Position numbers and translations under genes: made by a program. The notes under the pieces were generated by a model that was given only the letters and a program-made list of their open reading frames with translations, had not been told where the DNA came from and did not search any database. Positions 42,570-54,200 of a stretch of 64,000 nucleotides of DNA are shown here, piece after piece. Source of the DNA: Pseudo-nitzschia pungens (Eukaryota > Bacillariophyta > Bacillariophyceae > Bacillariales > Bacillariaceae); the NCBI GenBank assembly GCA_037355855.1, contig CM074766.1, forward strand, positions 1,612,001 through 1,676,000. The letters run 5' to 3'. Each line of letters starts with the position of its first letter. Positions within the stretch are counted from its first letter, which is position 1.

Positions 42570-44298
42570 CTCGTCGTTGGTTATGGCAGCTTCGGATTCT
42601 TCGACCTCCTCTTCTATCTCGTCCTTCTGGTCTTCCAATGCGTCTGTTGTATCCTGTTCGTGTTCGAACTCTTCTATGGTCTCCTCAGCAGCGTCGGCAT
42701 ACTCATCGGCATACTCATCGAGAAGTTCTTCGTCCTAGAGTGAATGGAGTTTACAAAACCAAAAGATGAGCTAGACCGTTGCCGCAAACTCAACCCACTC
42801 TATCGACAACAAACGATTATTGTGGTCTTACCTCTTCGTATTCTTCATCCACCTCAACTTGTTCATCTTCCTCTTCTTCCAACGCCTCTGTAAGCTCTTC
42901 CTTCGTGTTATCGTCTGTTGCGGCATCTATTTCTTTCTGCTTGTTTTGTTCATCCTCTGAATATTCGGCGTCTACGTATGCTTGCGCATCTTCGTACATT
43001 TCCTCTTCCACCACCATGATATCCTCATTGTACTCGTCTGCCTCTGCGTCCAATTCCGAGTTTTCTTCATCGACTAGTGAATCATTCACCTCGTCTGCGA
43101 GCTCGTTTTCCTCCTTGAGTTCTGTAATTACGAGCAAAACAGTGTAGTGGCAGGAAAGATTGTGTCAGGTACTCGAACGATCAAATGACATTGAATGGAA
43201 TGGTATGAAGTTGAACGGGAACAATTAATCCGCAAACCCACCTTCGATTTCCTTTTCAAGTTCCTCGTTTTCTTTTGTAAGAGATTCATTCTCTTCATAT
43301 AGCTCCTCGTTTGACTTTTCTTCGTCCTCCAGATCCTCCTCAAGAGCCTCTTCCTCTTCTTCGACCTCTTCCTCCTTTTTGTCTTCTTCAAGTTTTCGTG
43401 CCTTTCGCTTTCGTCCAGAGTTCTCGTAATGAGGCTTGTGCTTCGTCTGCTCCTTGTCGGGATGACTCTGACACATAGCCCCCTCAATTCGAGCCTGGCA
43501 AACCTTGCCGCCGCTCATGGGGCAGCCCCAATCCTTGCCCCAGCTGACGGCAATGTCCGTTCGGGTAGTCGGATCGTGCTTCGAGTTGTTGTATTGCTGC
43601 ATGTCATAACCCACGATCCGGGCCGGACCCTCGTAGATTTCTCCCTGCAACAAAGTCTTGAAGCTGTAAACGATGGTGCTCAGCATGCTGGCAATGAGCA
43701 AAAAGAGGCTCAGCAAAAGCATGATACGGTCGATTCGTTGCCGACGAAGTTCGTCTCCAATCTGGTAGCGCAAGAAGACACCAAAGACACAGAGAGATCC
43801 GACCATGCGCAAAAAGACCGGAGCATTGCTCGATACCAGCAAGAGATAGGTAAGCAACACTAGAACCGAAACACTGGCAATCTGGATGTTAATAAACATC
43901 CACGAGATACGCTTTTGTCTCTGCCGGGCCTTCCTGGCGGTGATTGGCTTCGACACTTTAGGGGAGGATGACATCGTGGATTCTTCTATTGCTGATTTAG
44001 GGTCTTCGACTGAGCCTTCTTTCCGAGCGTACTTCGTGGGAGACATTTCAATCGCACCCGCATCCGCCGCCTCCACCTCGAGATGTTTCGAAGTAGAAGT
44101 ACAAGTAGATTCCTCGAATTCCAAGTCACCCGAAGTTCCGTCGTCCTCAAGTACGCTTGAAAGGGCGATTGCCTTGGACTTTTCGATCTGAATCAGAACA
44201 CGCACAATCCAAGCACCCGACAAAACCATCACAGTCGAGGCTATCGCTACCGCGGTTTCGAACGTTTGGTCGAAGGTCATCGTCGACATTTGCACCAT
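41756..44298 (-). CDS. Multi-pass membrane protein with very acidic middle region, five exons
   Basis: Exons 44298-43242, 43121-42832, 42734-42503, 42407-42250 and 42103-41756, all joined by GT-AG introns of 95-146 nt, give 694 residues in one frame. The first exon encodes about four hydrophobic segments: residues ~15-35 (AIASTVMVLSGAWIVRVLIQ), ~140-160 (IQIASVSVLVLLTYLLLV), ~165-180 and ~190-210. A CPMSGGKVCQ loop follows, then a Lys/Glu-rich coiled-coil-like stretch. Exons 2-4 are almost entirely Glu/Asp with Tyr and Ser, including a poly-Ser run of about 17 encoded by a hexanucleotide repeat. Exon 5 has CKTCEAYILDYF and one hydrophobic segment (AIVYFAGALSGFIWSLLSYI). I recognise no family. 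A role in cation binding or in a mineralising compartment is possible for so acidic a membrane protein, but this is only inference. Confidence 0.8.
42523..42570. repeat. GACGAT hexanucleotide repeat, coding poly-Ser
   Basis: Eight perfect GACGAT units on the + strand, i.e. ATCGTC in the sense strand of the acidic membrane protein, read as TCA TCG repeats giving poly-Ser in exon 3. A different frame of the same repeat would give poly-Asp, the residue typical of the rest of this region. Confidence 0.9.
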
Positions 44299-45058
44299 CG
44301 TGAATGAAATTTAAGTTGTTAGAATGGAAGAAGTAATGCTATCTTGCTTGCTCGCCTGGGGCTTGGGAGGGTCAAATCCTTATCTGGTTCAATTGGAGAA
44401 ACTGAAGCCTCTTCCTTGGGTTCTTTGATGCCGCACCCGTTGATTCTTTGTTGCAATGATTTTTTTGTTTTGATTTTTCGTTCCGTCGTTGACGATCTCA
44501 AATCATTGCCGAAAGAAGGAATTGGAAAAATGCCATGCTGGTAAGGTTACCGGTAGGATAAAACTAATTACGACGTAAGGTTTACTCGTAGTGGTGTTAA
44601 CTCTTACATCGTTCTCGTGGTAAACCCGTACTGAATTTTTAGTTCCCTAAGAATACGTTCAGATCGTACAGATACGATAGTTCTATCAGCTTGGTCGTTC
44701 AAATGGCACGCCTGCGCGCCACTAATTTCCCTTTCCACGACTGAGCCGTTTCAAGATTCGTGATTCCTGACCGGGATTATTTGAATCACGTCTTTTTATC
44801 CTCTCTAGGTTTATGATTCATTCGACTCCCTCAAATCAATCATCTCAAAATCGACATCCTGCTTCCAACAACCTCCTCCTCTCCTCTTTGTCCATCTCTT
44901 CCATGAAAAATAAATAATCACCGGCTCTTGTCATCTTTTGGGATTTCGCTATTGGCTGTATTGCTCACAATTGAAATAACATTATAGCACTGGGAATCGA
45001 ATACTACGTATACATCATCACCGCTTACAACAACTAGAATATCACCCTGGCAGGCATC
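44299..45058. other. Divergent intergenic region
   Basis: Shared upstream region of the acidic membrane protein and SAM50. It contains GGTAAGGTTACCGGTAGG and ACGTAAGGTTTACTCG (44540-44590). No supported gene. Confidence 0.45.
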
Positions 45059-46813
45059 ATGGCGGATATTCCCGGGCGAATCGACGCCGCCATGCAAGAA
45101 AAAGCCCGCCAACAACAACAAAACCAGTTCATGGCTTTTGTCCAGCGATATGGCATCAATGTGCTCTTTCCCGCGAGGGTCGTTCCGAAGAGAAAAGGTG
45201 ATGACAGTGGCAGCAACAAATCAAACACGATCAAAACCGACAAAGACTTGATCAATGCGAGGTTGCTAGAGAACGGGATCCTATTCGAGGATCTGCAATC
45301 ACTTCCAGAACTACAACAGGGAGTCGCCAAGGCTGTAGACAACCTGATGCGGACCCAGGCCTTTAATTCGGTCCAGATCGAACTCGACACAAACCTGGAT
45401 GGCAATGGAAATGCTTCCGATACTGAAGGGCACGAACAACAATCCGCTGGCGGATCGAGTCATCCGCACACACTCAATGTAATTCTCGACGAAAAGAATT
45501 GGTATTCCCTCTACATTGGAGGAGGCGTCAAGCACGAGGGCATGGAAGAAGCCATGAATTCCACTACAAAGCTTCCCAAGGCTCAATTCGAGTCCAGTCT
45601 TACGCTTTCGAATTTGACTGGGTATTTGGACCGTTCTTTTTTGCAGTACACCGTCGACCAGGCTGCTAACGCGAGGGTGCAGTTGAGTCATGAGCGGCCT
45701 CTCTACAGCTGGTTCCCAGAAAACTCGGTAGGGGCCCATTCCATCTTGGCATTGGGGAAAGGATCACAATATTCACTGGGTCTTCGGGCTTTGATTGACA
45801 CGGTGGACTTTGAATCCAGTCGTTCCTACCAGGAATACCAGAGAACCATAGGCTGGCATTTGGACAACACAGGGAACGTAGGCCGACCTGACATGGCCCC
45901 CGTGACGGAAGTCGGGGCGATATACTGGGGTCTCGACTGGAGCTTAGGTTTGCGCGATATCGTGCCTCGCAAACATGCCGAAATTCCGTATGCAGCCGAT
46001 GCTTCGAGAGAAATTGTCATGCAATCGGGACCTTCTCTATTGCACTCGGTCAAATGGGAGGCTCGAACCAACGGTTCTTCGGTGGACGACCGATACCAAC
46101 CAACAGTCGGAGTTGATGTGCATGCCTCCACGGAGCTAGCGGGACCTCCGGGGGACGTTGGTTTCGTGAAAGCCCAGGGAGGGATAGCACTCCATGTTCC
46201 TCTACACGGGGATGTGGATGAATTGGGAAATTTTATACCTTCCAAGAATCCTTCTTTACTGGACCGCATATCCTTCCACGCGACGGCATCAGGGGGCCTT
46301 CTAAAGCCCCTCTCTTTCGGTGGCCTGTGCAATCCGCCAACCATCTCGGACCGCTTTTTTGTGGGCGGGCCAATGCAGCTGCGAGGATTCCTGCCTGCCG
46401 GTATTGGCCCTCGGTCTGCGAAAGGAGGATCGACCAGTCCGGGAGGCGACGCTATGGGTGGAAGTCTCTACTACAGGACTAGTTTTTCTGCAAGTATGGC
46501 GCCCCCACGCGGGAGTCTCTTGGAGAGCTACGGTGTTCGCTTCTTTGGATTTTGGAATGCGGGAACACTTGTGGGAGTATCTTCACTTACTTGCAGCGAC
46601 TATCAGCACTACCCATCGGCGCCAGGACAAGACGAAGTAAAGATACCAACCTGGAAGGAGATTGCTCAATCTACACGGTCAGCGGTAGGCGTTGGGGTTT
46701 CGGGAGGAACTCCCCTTGGACGGATGGAGATCACCTATGCATATCCGCTCAGATATGGACCACGAGATGCCCGCCGAAATTTACAGTTTGGTTTTGGCTT
46801 TTCCTATGGTTAG
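45059..46813 (+). CDS. SAM50: SAM50/Omp85-family outer-membrane beta-barrel assembly protein
   Basis: The central subunit of the mitochondrial sorting and assembly machinery, which inserts beta-barrel proteins into the outer membrane. It is a single-exon protein of 584 residues, near the usual length with a longer N-terminus. A Gln-rich start (MQEKARQQQQNQ) is followed by a POTRA-like region (about residues 60-165: LPELQQGVAKAVDNLMRTQAF, then LNVILDEKNWYSLYIGGGVK). The barrel follows, with alternating strands. The conserved loop-6 equivalent is FFVGGPMQLRGFLPAGIGPR followed by GDAMGGSLYYRTSFSAS, and the protein ends in a beta-strand with a terminal aromatic (LQFGFGFSYG), as needed for barrel recognition. 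The family also includes plastid OEP80/Toc75; the absence of a presequence and the RGF/GIGPR loop favour SAM50. Confidence 0.87.
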   Translation: MADIPGRIDAAMQEKARQQQQNQFMAFVQRYGINVLFPARVVPKRKGDDSGSNKSNTIKTDKDLINARLLENGILFEDLQSLPELQQGVAKAVDNLMRTQAFNSVQIELDTNLDGNGNASDTEGHEQQSAGGSSHPHTLNVILDEKNWYSLYIGGGVKHEGMEEAMNSTTKLPKAQFESSLTLSNLTGYLDRSFLQYTVDQAANARVQLSHERPLYSWFPENSVGAHSILALGKGSQYSLGLRALIDTVDFESSRSYQEYQRTIGWHLDNTGNVGRPDMAPVTEVGAIYWGLDWSLGLRDIVPRKHAEIPYAADASREIVMQSGPSLLHSVKWEARTNGSSVDDRYQPTVGVDVHASTELAGPPGDVGFVKAQGGIALHVPLHGDVDELGNFIPSKNPSLLDRISFHATASGGLLKPLSFGGLCNPPTISDRFFVGGPMQLRGFLPAGIGPRSAKGGSTSPGGDAMGGSLYYRTSFSASMAPPRGSLLESYGVRFFGFWNAGTLVGVSSLTCSDYQHYPSAPGQDEVKIPTWKEIAQSTRSAVGVGVSGGTPLGRMEITYAYPLRYGPRDARRNLQFGFGFSYG

Positions 46814-47185
46814 AGTTGAAACTGCAATTCTCACTACGTGTAAGAGATTTAGTATCTTTTAAAATAATAGTGAGAAACTATGAAAAAATGACGTTCTAAT
46901 TCCACCCTTATTGATCAATCAAAGCATGCAACAAGTGGTGACAAGAAATGGATTGTCTTTTTTCTCAATTGGATGAAGAGCAATTGCCTCTTAGTTCTAA
47001 CAGGCTTTTTGTTGAGATTTGTGTGTTGATTAATGGAAACTCGTATCAGTTTTAATTTGCCAACAAAACAAATTGAAGTAGTAGCTATCATCACCTTCAT
47101 CGTCAATACTGAAGTGGCTATGTTCTTTTTTGGTACACCCGTATTTAATTTAGTAGGATTGAAACTTTGATCGGGTGCATTCTCT

Positions 47186-47221
<36 letters not shown>

Positions 47222-47912
47222 TCAGGTATGTTGAGCTGGTAGTTTGGTATGCTCTTCTCCTACAAAGTGTTTGAAGACTTGTTCTTCGAAATCACGAGGT
47301 ATCTCTAAAAATTGACAGAACAAAAACCATTTTTGTTACGAGTAATTTACTACTGTCCGTACCCGGGACGAGTTCGATTAGTCTTCAGTTCATCTGGATT
47401 TCGCTAGTTTGGATTTTTTTTGCCAAGTACAGTAAGTGTTTTTTTAAGGTTGACTTCGTACAGTACCCGGTACTTCGTAAATCTTACCGTAAATCTTACG
47501 GTAAGATCTTGAGGTGTTACATCTCTCAATTTTTATTGTTTTGTCTTGTTTGATTTGATGATGGATTAGTCATCTTCAGTCCCGCATAACTTCAACCGTG
47601 TCTCGAAAATTCTTCGGTATGTTTTGTTTTGTTGATGTTCATGTCAATACTTACGTACGTACTTTACTCGTACAAGGTAAGGTTACCTCTCGTTCACATG
47701 GCTCCCGAGTGCCCCTGAACGCCGTAAAAACCCATCAAGTCATGTCGTTGCCATCATTCATCATTCGTTGACCGCATAATATTGATATCGTTTATGCTGC
47801 CGCCCATCGACCATCAAAAGAAAATCGAATACTAATCACTCCTGCTGAATTTGTCAGTCAGAGTACTGAACTGAGCTGAACTGCACACAGATAAAGAAAG
47901 ATCGCAACGAGG
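46814..47912. other. Intergenic with CT microsatellite and motif cluster
   Basis: 1.1 kb between SAM50 and the P4H-like gene. It holds the CT repeat at 47181-47217 and a tight motif cluster at 47476-47509 (CGTAAATCTTACCGTAAATC, TTACGGTAAGATCTTG), plus GTAAGGTTACC at about 47675-47690. No reading frame of interest. Confidence 0.5.
47181..47217. repeat. TC dinucleotide repeat
   Basis: A TCTCTCTCTTCTCTCTC-type tract, nearly pure (TC)n of about 37 bp, in the intergenic region between SAM50 and the P4H-like gene. A shorter (TC)n tract lies at 49984-50001. Confidence 0.9.
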
Positions 47913-49605
47913 ATGAATAGGCTTCTAGTCGATACGACCTTTCTATTGGGAATCCTCTTGCACAGCAATGAGGTGTCGGCCTTTGTTTTGCAACCGTCGA
48001 TCCCCAATGGCGCGTCATGTTCTGTTACATCCTAGCTCCACCGCTATATTTCTCGCCAAAAAGCAGAAGAACAAAAAGAAGAAAGTCGCCAGCGTAGCGT
48101 CATCGGGTGGGGGATTTGGCAAAGGTATGGCAAAAACTGCTACCAGCGAAGCCAAAAAAAGTCGACGACGACTATGCCATGTTTCCGGCTCTAGAACCTA
48201 GAGTTAGCGAAACAATAGTGCCGACACCACTGAGTATGATTGAGGAAATCGAATCAACGGGAGCGCTTCCCATTGAAATTTACGATCGATTGGATCAGAT
48301 TTATGGATTTCCAGATTTCAATTACGAAAAAGCGTCGGTTGAAGAAGAATCGGAAACTACCGACGACGATGGCGAAACATTTTCGTTGGAAGATCTATTA
48401 GCTGCCCCGACGCCGCCATCTGCATCCGAAACCGTAGGAAAGACCACAAAGAGCTCCGGAGACACATTGGACCTTAACGAACTACTTGCCGCAGCAACAG
48501 GTGGCCCCGTAGAATCTCTCAGCAACAAGGGCAGTACTCCTATTGTGACGGATGATGCTGATGATAGCGAAAAGGCAACAAATGCAGCGGAAATGAAAAA
48601 TGCGATCTCGAGCTTGCCTCCGTTTGAAAAAATCAATGTTCTGCATTTAGATCCTTTGGTATTGACAATTGACGATTTCTTCACCGAAGAGGTAAGCACC
48701 GTCAAATTCTCTTCTAGAATGGGAGAAAATGGTTTTGTACCGTTTCAGCACGATCACAGTGTTGTAGGAAAGTGTTCTGATTTGATCTCCCTCGCATCCC
48801 GATAACATATTTTCGAAAACATCAAGGAATGCGATCGATACGTAACAATGTCGCTGGCACCAGCCAAAAAAGGGCACGAAAAAACAATCGATAGCTTCAA
48901 AACGCGGTCCAAAACGGTAGGAAAAGATGCCAATGCCAAGTCGCAGCGGACGAGCACCACATGGTTTCATCACTACAAGAGCGTTCCCGAGTTGATGGCA
49001 AAGGCGAGTCGACTGGTAGGATTGGACACGATCGATCGGTGGGAGGAGCCCCAAACCGTTCAATACAAGCGCAGCGAGAAATTTACCTGGCATCTTGACG
49101 CCCTCGCTCCGCCACAGGCCACGGATGATCTGGGTGGCCAGAGATTGGCCACCTTGTTGGTTTATTTGAAGGATCTCGAGTCTGGAGGAGCAACCATCTT
49201 TCGAGACCTGTCCCCCGCAAAGGGAGAAAGTGACGGCGATGAGCCCAATTTCCTAAAAGTGTAAGTTCGTACGATGGAACGGTTTACCTACTCACGCCGA
49301 CGTGTATTTGCTAATCCGTTTTTTGGTGCGTTTGTTGTGACTACCTTACATGTCGTGGAATTTACAGCCAACCCAAGAAGGGGTCCGCACTCATGTTCTT
49401 CCCGGCAGCGGGTGGCATTCCCAACGCTCCCTTTGACATCAGAACCCTGCATTGCGGAGAAGTCGTAGCCGAATCCGCTGAAAACGACAAGTGGATTTCG
49501 CAGCTGTGGTTGCGGGCTTCACCATATTCTCCGACCGCACCGCCGGGAAATCTGCACCAAGATGCACTGGGGAGTGTCAAAGAGTATTGCGCTGCAAGCG
49601 AGTAA
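47913..49605 (+). CDS. Prolyl 4-hydroxylase-like 2OG/Fe(II) oxygenase with plastid-type presequence; two apparent frame breaks
   Basis: Exons 47913-48691, 48827-49260 and 49368-49605; GT-AG introns of 135 and 107 nt. The P4Hc domain starts near residue 245 (LTIDDFFTEEECDRYV) and includes RTSTTWFHHY, the iron ligands H348 and D350 (TWHLDAL) and H432 (TLHCGEVV), and ALMFFPAAGG. The usual K for 2-oxoglutarate is not evident near ISQLWLRASPY, where Arg is found. The N-terminus MNRLLVDTTFLLGILLHSNEVSAF looks like a signal peptide with Phe after the cleavage site, the diatom plastid pattern. A Lys-rich run and a long acidic linker precede the catalytic domain. Exon 1 needs two corrections: one extra C in GATCCCCAATGG (about 47999-48002) and one extra A in the A7 run of GCCAAAAAAAGTCG (about 48153-48159). 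Removing both gives one frame and about 482 residues. Confidence 0.82.
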
Positions 49606-50126
49606 ACGCCTCGAAACCAAAGGTATGCATCGTTTGTGTTCTATTGCATCCAATGTAACTTGGTAGCACACCACTTCTTATAGTACCAAACTAGATTACC
49701 TATTGCATTGTCAGTGCCGAAATAATCAATGGCAATCCCGATACCCAATCCAAGTATCTAACGTGTAATTGTAAAGATGCAGAACAAAAAATCTGAAAAT
49801 GATCCATCATAGCTTTATGGACACCACGTCAAACGGCAAACCTAAAATTGGTGCTCTTGCATTCGACAAACTCTATGCGGAAACAATCAAAGATACAAGT
49901 AGCATCTTAAAAATCAATAATAATATTACAACACACTCTCCAATGTGATTTTTCCTCGTGCGAGGAATAATCAATCCCTTCCTGTCTCTCTCTCTCTCTC
50001 TTCTCTTGCGAGGCTTTGCGATAGAAGCAAGTGGCAGTGAATGCTTTGCTTGAAAAGACCAAGACAAATTCAATGCTTGTTGCGTAATTCAATGTTTTGC
50101 ACTGATCATTAGAATACAGATTTCCA

Positions 50127-51059
50127 ATGGAATACAGCTTTTATTCGGCATTATTCAATTGCAAACTCCGGAAACAGGACCCAACCATGAGACCCGCAAT
50201 CGCCAAAATTCGCAAGCTTGCGACCGGACACTCGAGACGTTGGAATCGGCAGCTACAAACTGCATCTTGTTGCAGATCGCGCGAAGATCCCACTCGACCA
50301 CAACGGAACTCTCTGTTTCGGAATCATCTTTCGCTGCAAGAACAAATGGCTGCCACAAACAATGAATCCAAAGCAGCGCCAGTAGATGCCTCCGCCGATG
50401 GCTGGACGTCGTTCGACCCCAGCTCCGATCTGACCGTCTCGGCAGCCTATCAGCTCTGCATCTCGGCCGTGGTCCCCCGTCCGGTTGCCGTCATTACTTC
50501 GATCGATCCCGAAACGGGGGTCCGAAACTGTGCCCCCTATTCGTATACCTCGCTGAGCGGGCACGATCCGGTGGTGGTCACCCATGGATTGACGGTCTCG
50601 AGGGCCGCTGGCAAGCGAGACACGCTCCGGAACATCGAAGCCAGCGGGGAATGGGTCTACAACGTTCTCTCCAAGGACTATCTATCCAAAGCCAACGAGT
50701 GCTCGGCGAGTCTTCCCTACGACCAGGACGAGACCCTTCACGCCGGCCTAGAGGTGGTGGAGGATTGCACCAACGCTTCCGGGGTTCCGAGACTCGCGGA
50801 TGCCCTGGTGGCGATGGAATGCAAGTTGATCGACAAGAAGGAGATCTTGAACGACGAAGGAAGGCACACCTCAACAATTGTCATTGGTCGTGTCACGCGG
50901 TTCCATTTGCATTTCTCTGTGTTGAAAAAGGGACGGGCCGAAAACGAACCTAGGGTGGACCTGGAAGCGCTCCAGGCGGTGGGACGAGCCGGGGACGTTA
51001 CGTACTGGCCCGTGGGAACCGCCCCCGACACCGTTCTTCCTTTGGAGCGGCCTCCCTGA
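50127..51059 (+). CDS. Flavin-reductase-like FMN-binding split-barrel protein
   Basis: A single-exon protein of 310 residues. The N-terminal 75 residues are Arg/Ser/Gln-rich (RPAIAKIRKLATGHSRRWNR) and look like an organelle presequence; an internal ATG at 50187 may be the true start. The split-barrel domain runs from about residue 105 (SAAYQLCISAVVPRPVAVITS) with the FMN phosphate region NCAPYSYTSLSGHDP, then GKRDTLRNIEASGEWVYNVL and SASLPYDQDET, as in flavoredoxin-type members of the flavin reductase family. C-terminal IVIGRVTRFHL and AVGRAGDVTYWPVG close the barrel. It probably binds FMN; the electron acceptor is unknown. The GC-rich body differs from the AT-rich flanks, but codon use looks like that of its neighbours. 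Confidence 0.86.
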   Translation: MEYSFYSALFNCKLRKQDPTMRPAIAKIRKLATGHSRRWNRQLQTASCCRSREDPTRPQRNSLFRNHLSLQEQMAATNNESKAAPVDASADGWTSFDPSSDLTVSAAYQLCISAVVPRPVAVITSIDPETGVRNCAPYSYTSLSGHDPVVVTHGLTVSRAAGKRDTLRNIEASGEWVYNVLSKDYLSKANECSASLPYDQDETLHAGLEVVEDCTNASGVPRLADALVAMECKLIDKKEILNDEGRHTSTIVIGRVTRFHLHFSVLKKGRAENEPRVDLEALQAVGRAGDVTYWPVGTAPDTVLPLERPP

Positions 51060-51202
51060 CGTCCGATGCCACAATGAATATTGCTGTAGGATTTTATAGA
51101 ATGAGAATAAAAAAAGGGCCATAGAGGACAACTATGAACACCGAGACAAACAAGATCGGTCATAAAGCAATACGAAGTTATTCAACAACAATATCTATTC
51201 TA

Positions 51203-54200
51203 TTAAGAGTGGAAACATTCTATTATAAAGGCAGATAACTTTTCATCCCTGCCTTTTCTCACTTCCGGGTAGCTTGCTTGAGTCGGTTCTGTAGGGCAGC
51301 CGAATTGGTGCTGAGGAATTTGCCGAACTTTTGCGTCGTCATGGGTTCCTTCAGGAGCCTCGACAAGCTTTGCACGTGCACGTTTGGCCTCCAGGACTTG
51401 CTGCTGCTCCTTCTCGGATCTGTCGTTCTCGTCTTCCATCATTTCGTCGTCTAGGTCTAGGTCCGCCTCCTTGGCCATTTCCTGGAACCATCGATTGTGG
51501 GAATTCGTCTTTTGTTCCATCTCGCTCACGGTGTAGATCTTGGACGCGAGAGCAACCCGCTCCTGGGAAGAGGTGAGCAGCCGACCGTCCAGCAGAACCT
51601 TTTTGAACGGAACGCTCAGCGACGCGGCAATCTTGCTGTGGCCCTTGTCTTCGGCCGGAGCAATCAGCGACAGGCTTGAACCTACGGCTCCCTCGCCCAT
51701 TCCGCGCTGCAGATCATAGTTACGATGAAATAATAATAATAATGAAACAAAATGCGTAAGGAAACATGAGATGCGTGACACGAATGGCAAAGAACCAGTG
51801 CAGCAAAAATGCCCGTCAGCAGAACGAACTATCGACTCCGATACCTTCAATCAATATTGAAATCCTCAGATCTAGCTACTACCCTAGATTGTCAGAGACT
51901 CTAGTCCGAAAGTTGATATGGTCGTCATTGTCAATGGATTCGTTCGTTCCTCCTCCCAAAATGGCACCAGGTTCCTTCAGTGATTTCTAGTTGAAACTCG
52001 AAAGTAGCACTTACCGCTGTTCTGCCCGAACGATGGACAAACGTGTCCACTGCGCGTGCAACATCGTAGTGTACCACAGTAGCAACGGAGGGAATGTCGA
52101 GACCTCTCGCTGCTACATCGGTACAAACAACAATCACGCGCTTCTCGGGATCCTTGAGGGACTCAATGGCCTTGAAACGAGCTCTCTGAAAAGGAATCAA
52201 ACATGGCAAAAGGAGTGCGGGTGTGAGAATACTAAAAGTAAGCGAATTCTACTCGAAGAATGTTGTGTAGCGACATTGATGCTCGGAGATTGTTCACGTA
52301 AACCCACACGGGCATTCCCATTGTTGTCATTTTGACGAACAATGAGAATGGTAAACGTATTAAAACATTCAGGAATATAATAGGTATTTTCGTCATTGCA
52401 GCGACGCACAAAACAACTTTCGACCCCAAGCCAGAGGCCCTTCGTCACGGCTTACCTGTTGCATGTGTGCGTGTAGAATTCTAACGTTGAATCCGAGTGT
52501 CTGAAATGTTGCCCCCACACGACGAACCGCCGCGATGGAGTTGCAAAATACGAGACACGGACCGGAAGATCCCTGTTCCGTGGTCATGAGATAGGCATAA
52601 AGGTGTGAATCCTTGTGTCTCTGGGTGCACTTGATTTGCTCCAGCGACAATCCGGGTGGAAGTCGGACACCGCTTGACTGCTTGTGGTTTGCAAGCGAGT
52701 TCGTGGATGGCGTTGACGAAGACAAATCTACCACCTTCGTCTCTCCCATAGCGTTCGTCTTCTCGAGGATTTCCGCAATCCCGCCATCAAGTCCGAGTTT
52801 CTTTCCTTTCTTTCCGCGTTTGGACTTTGGTGTCGATGTTGTCTTCGTAGAGGTAAACGGCAGGGTAAGAGTTGCAGAATAGATGAAAGTTTGTCGGTGG
52901 ACTCTCGCTTCCGGAGTGTCGAATAAATCTTCCGGAATATCACCTTCGGTTAAACCCAGGCTCATCTTGACTATCGCCTTCAGAAAACTCGTCGTCGGGT
53001 TCTTCAATGCGCTCCGCTTTTGTCGACGATTTTTGTGCCTGGACTTGATTCAGAATGTCATCCGTCAGCATGGTCAACTGCGCTTCCCCACGGATTCCAG
53101 GCAATCCCAAGCAGCCTGGATCCGTCGTCGCTGCCGTCATCTGAATCGTCGTCGTCTTCATCATCATCCTCTTCATTCGGATTGGCATCGTTCACTGCAT
53201 CCAAAATCTTGACCAATTGTGGAAAGGAATGTTCTTGCGTCATTCGATCGGCTTCGTCGAGAACAAGAAATTGAATATGTGATAGGTCCCGCAAGTGTTC
53301 GTTGTCGCCACTGGATAGCTGTATTGTGTTACAGATCAAAATATTTCAAAATGGAAATTGTTTGAGTTTGGATAGTTTCACAGAAGATTCCTCAGCCCAC
53401 CACAAACAGGTCTCAGACTGACGTGCAAATATCAGATAAAAAGGTATCTGTCACCGCAATCAATAAATGGTGCTCCGACATTAAGCGTGTTTTTCTTCCC
53501 AGACCCCTTCAAAGGGCAGTCACGAGGATTGAATCAACTCACCATTGCCCACAATCGACCAGGAGTAGCAACAACGATTGGTGGCCGTTTGGTCGCCAGC
53601 AGGCGTTTCTGCTTAACCAAAGCTATTCCTCCGACCAACGTGACACACTGATTTGGCACCAATTTTTCGCATTCGGCGTATATCTGTGTCGCCAATTCTG
53701 GAAAAAGGAATATGGAAGAAAGCATTTCAAAAGAGTTAGAGAGTGGACGAAGGTTTGGGATTGTCAACCAAAAAAATCACACAGAAGTAAACTTGAGCGT
53801 GAACATCGACTCGGACAGCCAAGGGAATCAAGTTTTTGTCCACAGATACCAGGATTCTACCCCTGAATTGTCGGAAACTCCAAGGAGTGTAACCTGATAT
53901 TCGTCATCGCCGATCAGAAAAACTGAAAAGTACAGTCACACTTACCGCGCGTTGGTGTCATGATCAAGGCTTGAACCTTCTTTGCTTTCAAAGATGTATC
54001 GCCATCATTGCCATTCGAATCTTCCGCACTATCTTGAAGCATACTATTCAGAATCGGCAACAGGAAAGCAAGGGTTTTACCTGACCCCGTCGGAGCTGCA
54101 CCAACCAAATTTCTACGACCCATCGTGGACGCGGAGAGAGTTGCGGCTTGAATCGGCGTGGGAGAAGCAAATCCAAGTCTGTGCAATGAATTCAACAATA

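Noticed and set aside
49984..50003. CT tract as a splicing polypyrimidine tract
   Set aside because: It lies in an intergenic region with no exon downstream in phase. It is a plain microsatellite.
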